This document shows, in pieces, positions 60,655 through 64,000 of a stretch of DNA of 64,000 nucleotides (positions within the stretch are counted from its first letter, which is position 1; each line of letters starts with the position of its first letter). Below the pieces are notes generated by a model. It was not told where the DNA came from, did not search any database, and worked only from the letters and a program-made list of their open reading frames with translations. This DNA comes from Solirubrum koreensis (GTDB lineage: Bacteria; Bacteroidota; Bacteroidia; Cytophagales; Hymenobacteraceae). The DNA lies in the NCBI RefSeq assembly GCF_039541855.1, contig NZ_BAABHA010000001.1, forward strand, positions 248,001-312,000. Reading direction: 5' to 3'. A program made the position numbers and the translations under genes.

Positions 60655-62940
60655 ATGCTAAAAAGCTCCTGGCTGAAAGCCCTGCTGCTGGTTTTGCTGC
60701 TGCCGGCCGTGGCCCGTGCCGACGAAGGCATGTGGCTGCCGCTGTTTGTAAAGCGCCTCAACCACGCCGACATGCAGAAGAAAGGCCTCAAACTGACGGC
60801 CGAAGAAATTTACGACGTTAACAACTCGTCCCTGAAAGACGCCATTGTACAGCTTGGCGGCTTTTGCACCGGCGAGTTCGTGTCGAAGGAAGGCTTGCTG
60901 CTGACCAACCACCACTGCGGTTACGACGCTATTCAGAGTCACAGCACGCCCCAGAAAAACCTGCTCTCCGACGGCTTTTACGCCACCACCAAAACCGATG
61001 AGCTGAAGAACCCCGGCCTGTTCGTGGATATTTTGGTGCGCATGGAGGACGTAACGGGCAAGGTGCTGGAAGGCATTACGCCCCAAACGCCTGAAGCCGA
61101 GCGCGCCCAGCTGGTGCAGAAGCGCCAGCAGGAAATGGCCAACGCCGCCAAGGAAAACGGCCAGTACGTGGCCTACGTGCGCGACATGTTTGCCGGTAAC
61201 GAGTACTACCTGTTCGTGTACCAGCGCTTTGGCGACGTACGCTTGGTTGGCGCGCCGCCCGAGTCGGTAGGTAAGTTTGGTGGCGACACCGACAACTGGA
61301 TGTGGCCCCGCCACACCGGCGACTTTTCCCTATTCCGCGTGTACGCCTCCAAAGACAACAAGCCCACCGCCGGCTACCAGGAAGGCAACATTCCGTACAT
61401 GCCCAAGAAGCACCTGCCCGTGAGCCTGCAAGGCGTGAACGAAGGCGACTTTTCCATGGTGTTCGGTTTTCCCGGCCGCACGCAGCGCTTTTTGCCCGCT
61501 GCCGGCCTGCAACTCACGCTCGACGAAAGCAACCCGGCCCGCATCAAGCTGCGCGACACCCGCCTGAAAATCTGGAAAGCCGACGGCGACCAGGACCCGA
61601 ATGTGCGCCTGAAGTATGCCTCCAAGTACGCCAACATTGCCAACTACTGGAAGTACTTCATCGGCCAGAACGAAGGCATGAAGCGCCTGAAAACCGTGGA
61701 CCAGAAAACGGCCGAAGAGCGCGCCCTCATGCAGTGGATTGCCGCCGACCAAGCCCGCGGTCAGCAGTACGGCTCGGTACTGAACGACATCAACCAGGCG
61801 TACGCCGGCATGCGCCAGTACAACCTGAGCTCGGTGTACATGAACGAAGCCGCGCTGGGCACCGAAATCCTAGCGTTTGCGGCCCGCCTGCGCCCATTGC
61901 ATAACCTGCTGAAATCGGAAAGCCCCGACCAGGCGGCCATCAAAAAGGCCACCGATGATTTGAAGGAGCCCACCGAGGAGTTATTCAAGGACTACAACGC
62001 CGCCACTGACAAGAAGGTGTTTGCCGCTCTTATGCAGCTCTACTACACCGACGTGCCCAAGAACCAGCAGCCGGAAATCTTCCAAACGGTGGCCAAGCAG
62101 TACGGCGGCTCCATGCAGAAGTACGCCGACGAGGTATTCAGCAAGTCGTTCCTGACGTCGAAAGCCAAAACCGACCAGTTCCTGCAAAAGCCCACGCTGC
62201 CGCAGCTGGAAAACGACCCGGCGTTCAAGATGATTAACAGCTTGTTCACCAATTACCAGCAAAACATTGCACCCAAAATGCAGGCGGCGCAGGCCGGCTT
62301 GGTACGGGCCAACCGCTTGTACGTAGCCGCCATTCGCGAGAAAAACAGCCAGAAGGTATACTCGCCCGACGCCAACTCCACCATTCGCCTGAGCTACGGC
62401 TCGGTGCGCTCGTACGAAGGCCGCGACGCGGTGAAGTACAGCTTCTTCACCACGGCCCAAGGCATTCTGGAAAAAGAAGACCCCACCAACCCCGAGTTTG
62501 TGGTGCCCAAAAAGCAGATTGAACTGCTGAAAGCCAAGGACTACGGCCGCTTCGCCGACAAAGACGGCACGCTGCACACGGCCTTCATTACCGATAACGA
62601 CATTACCGGCGGTAACTCCGGTTCGCCCGTTATCAACGGCCGCGGCGAGCTAATCGGCCTGGCCTTCGACGGCAACTGGGAAGCCATGACCGGCGACTTG
62701 GCCTACGACCCCGAGCTGAAGCGCTGCATCAACGCCGACATCCGTTACGTGCTCTGGTGCATCGAGAAACTCGGCGGAGCCAAGCATCTGGTAGACGAAA
62801 TGACGGTGGTGAACAACGGTCCGAACCCGGGCGTTAGCAACACCGCTCAAATGGTGCCTACCAGCCTCGATGGCAAAGCCACCAAGGTGAAGATCAAAAC
62901 CAAGAAGAAGAAAGGCGAACCAGCCCCTGCTAGCCTCTAG
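60655..62940 (+). CDS. S46 family serine dipeptidyl peptidase (DPP7-like)
   Basis: 761 residues with a signal peptide (cleavage near ARADEG, 20-24). Chymotrypsin-fold catalytic parts are split by a helical domain: LTNHHCGYDAIQ with the catalytic His (H86 or H87), an Asp in the GDTDNWMWPRHTGDF region, and nucleophile S655 in TGGNSGSPVING. C71 and C88 could form the known disulfide. Residue 673 is Gly (FDGNWEAM); in characterised relatives Gly here goes with DPP7-type (hydrophobic P1) and Arg with DPP11-type (acidic P1) specificity. It removes dipeptides from N-termini in the periplasm. Confidence 0.95.
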   Translation: MLKSSWLKALLLVLLLPAVARADEGMWLPLFVKRLNHADMQKKGLKLTAEEIYDVNNSSLKDAIVQLGGFCTGEFVSKEGLLLTNHHCGYDAIQSHSTPQKNLLSDGFYATTKTDELKNPGLFVDILVRMEDVTGKVLEGITPQTPEAERAQLVQKRQQEMANAAKENGQYVAYVRDMFAGNEYYLFVYQRFGDVRLVGAPPESVGKFGGDTDNWMWPRHTGDFSLFRVYASKDNKPTAGYQEGNIPYMPKKHLPVSLQGVNEGDFSMVFGFPGRTQRFLPAAGLQLTLDESNPARIKLRDTRLKIWKADGDQDPNVRLKYASKYANIANYWKYFIGQNEGMKRLKTVDQKTAEERALMQWIAADQARGQQYGSVLNDINQAYAGMRQYNLSSVYMNEAALGTEILAFAARLRPLHNLLKSESPDQAAIKKATDDLKEPTEELFKDYNAATDKKVFAALMQLYYTDVPKNQQPEIFQTVAKQYGGSMQKYADEVFSKSFLTSKAKTDQFLQKPTLPQLENDPAFKMINSLFTNYQQNIAPKMQAAQAGLVRANRLYVAAIREKNSQKVYSPDANSTIRLSYGSVRSYEGRDAVKYSFFTTAQGILEKEDPTNPEFVVPKKQIELLKAKDYGRFADKDGTLHTAFITDNDITGGNSGSPVINGRGELIGLAFDGNWEAMTGDLAYDPELKRCINADIRYVLWCIEKLGGAKHLVDEMTVVNNGPNPGVSNTAQMVPTSLDGKATKVKIKTKKKKGEPAPASL

Positions 62941-62960
62941 CAAGCAAAACGACTTTTGAT

Positions 62961-62994
62961 AAAAGCCCCGACGCATTTGCGCCGGGGCTTTTTT
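62961..62994 (+). terminator. Intrinsic terminator of the S46 peptidase gene
   Basis: Stem AAAAGCCCCG with CGGGGCTTTT and a T run, 20 bases after the stop. Confidence 0.9.
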
Positions 62995-63176
62995 GATCTG
63001 GGGGTGCGCTGGTTTGCAACTGCCAACATAGCGTTGAGGAGCCCTCGGTGCCTCGTTTCACCCGTGTATGCAACGGTTGAGGTTAAGCGCCACGGGCAAA
63101 CCGGGGACCTGCTGCCAGAATGTTTTTTCTTATGGATTCTATTGCAGTACTTTAAGGTGCCGACCAATGCCTTTTT

Positions 63177-64000
63177 ATGTCAAAACTCTACTTTCTGGTT
63201 TGTTTACTGCTTGCTTCTGCCGCCGCGCAGGCTCAAAGCGGGGCCCCCGGCGTGCGGGGCGCACGGGCAGCGGCGCTCGGCAATGCTTCCGTTACGCTTA
63301 GCAACGATTTGTGGGCTCTGAGTAACAACGTGGCCGGTTTGGCGCAGCTCAACCGGCCCGAAGTAGGCGTGTACGCCGAAAACCGCTTCCTCATACCGAA
63401 CATTAACAACGCCGCCCTGGCCGTAGCCATGCCCCTGGGCCGCCAGCCCGAAGGCAGCACCGTTACCACCCCGCCCAACGGCGTAGTAGGCGTGGAAGTA
63501 CAGCGTTTCGGTGACAAGCGGTACAGCGAGTCGCGCGCGGGCCTGGGCTACGCGTACCGCCTGGGCGTAATCAGCTTGGGTGCCCGCGTAGATATGCTCC
63601 AAACGAGCATCGAGGGATTGGGCAGCCGCCGCACCGTGGCCGCTTCGCTGGGCGGGCAAGCCGAGGTGGTACCGCAGAAGCTCACTTTTGGCGTGTACCT
63701 CTACAACCTTAACCAAGCCAAGCTAGCCGAATACCAGGACGAACGCGTGCCCACGGTACTGCGCGCCGGCCTCGGTTTCCGGCCTTCGGCGAAAGTGATG
63801 CTGGTGGCCGAAACCGAAAAGGACATTGACCGCGACGCCGACTTCCGCGCCGGCTTGGAGTACCAACTAATCGACGCGTTTACGGTGCGGGCCGGCGTGG
63901 CCACGCTTAGCGAACAGGTAACGGCCGGTTTTGGCCTGCGTTTCGGCCAACTGCGCGTGGATTACGGTGCCCAGCTACACAACGTGTTGGGCCTGAGCCA
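63177..64000 (+). CDS. PorV/PorQ-like outer-membrane beta-barrel protein, 3' end beyond the window
   Basis: The frame is open from the ATG at 63177 to the right edge (274 codons, no stop). Signal peptide MSKLYFLVCLLLASAAAQAQ. The mature start GAPGVRGARAAALGNASVTL then DLWALSNNVAGLAQL is the pattern of the PorV/PorQ family, close to FadL-type barrels. Alternating strands follow (RAGLGYAYRLGVISLGARV). Such proteins support T9SS surface attachment or sit as general barrels; the paralogue cannot be named from this fragment. Confidence 0.82.
   Translation, partial: MSKLYFLVCLLLASAAAQAQSGAPGVRGARAAALGNASVTLSNDLWALSNNVAGLAQLNRPEVGVYAENRFLIPNINNAALAVAMPLGRQPEGSTVTTPPNGVVGVEVQRFGDKRYSESRAGLGYAYRLGVISLGARVDMLQTSIEGLGSRRTVAASLGGQAEVVPQKLTFGVYLYNLNQAKLAEYQDERVPTVLRAGLGFRPSAKVMLVAETEKDIDRDADFRAGLEYQLIDAFTVRAGVATLSEQVTAGFGLRFGQLRVDYGAQLHNVLGLS

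Overview
The window looks like a chromosomal piece of a high-GC member of the Bacteroidota, most likely a Hymenobacter-type member of the Cytophagales. The evidence is the Bacteroidota promoter signature (TTTG, about 19-20 bp, TAnnTTTG) in front of several genes, type IX secretion (T9SS) C-terminal sorting domains, an S46 dipeptidyl peptidase, an IPExxxVDY protein beside pyk and the acpP-fabF-rnc cluster, a PorV/PorQ-like barrel, and dispersed intergenic palindromes. No phage, plasmid, IS element or CRISPR array is visible. The genus assignment is inference.

Layout. 1-4847 (minus): a katanin/VPS4-like AAA+ ATPase with an N-terminal TPR region, followed by three consecutive paralogous TPR proteins ending in membrane segments; the last runs off the left edge. 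This is the least explained system in the window. 5110-10844: ammonium channel (plus), then on minus an AlkB-type membrane hydroxylase, DUF167 protein, small membrane protein, endonuclease III-like glycosylase, exported Gly/Tyr-rich protein and a single-domain response regulator. 10923-15564: CHASE3 histidine kinase (minus), then on plus an rRNA methyltransferase, lipoprotein, acylphosphatase and SAM methyltransferase. 15638-20809: exported collagen-like/Gly-rich protein and typA (minus), lipoprotein MsrB and a small lipoprotein (plus), Lys/Ala/Pro-rich basic protein (minus).

21039-29471: metG, a small membrane protein, pth, rplY, prs, tRNA-Gln, atpD-atpC and an AI-2E family transporter. 29629-34467: Cys/Met-metabolism PLP enzyme, a minus-strand glycan cassette resembling pglC-pglD-pglE, and ispE. 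34777-39982: EamA transporter, LptF/G permease and tgt (minus), then a glycosyltransferase overlapping a sigma factor (plus). 40200-43621: rsmG, YheT-type hydrolase, MFS transporter, rpsT. 43815-50601: pyk with the IPExxxVDY gene (minus), divergent from acpP-fabF-rnc, then nadE.

50901-64000: exported and envelope functions: two T9SS cargo proteins (one of 1462 residues built from two tandem beta-helix modules), lgt, a beta-propeller lipoprotein, yidD, the S46 peptidase and a truncated outer-membrane barrel gene. lgt and several predicted lipoproteins share the window, as do two T9SS substrates and a barrel of the family that supports T9SS. Most operons end in clear intrinsic terminators, and many minus-strand genes carry their own -7 element.
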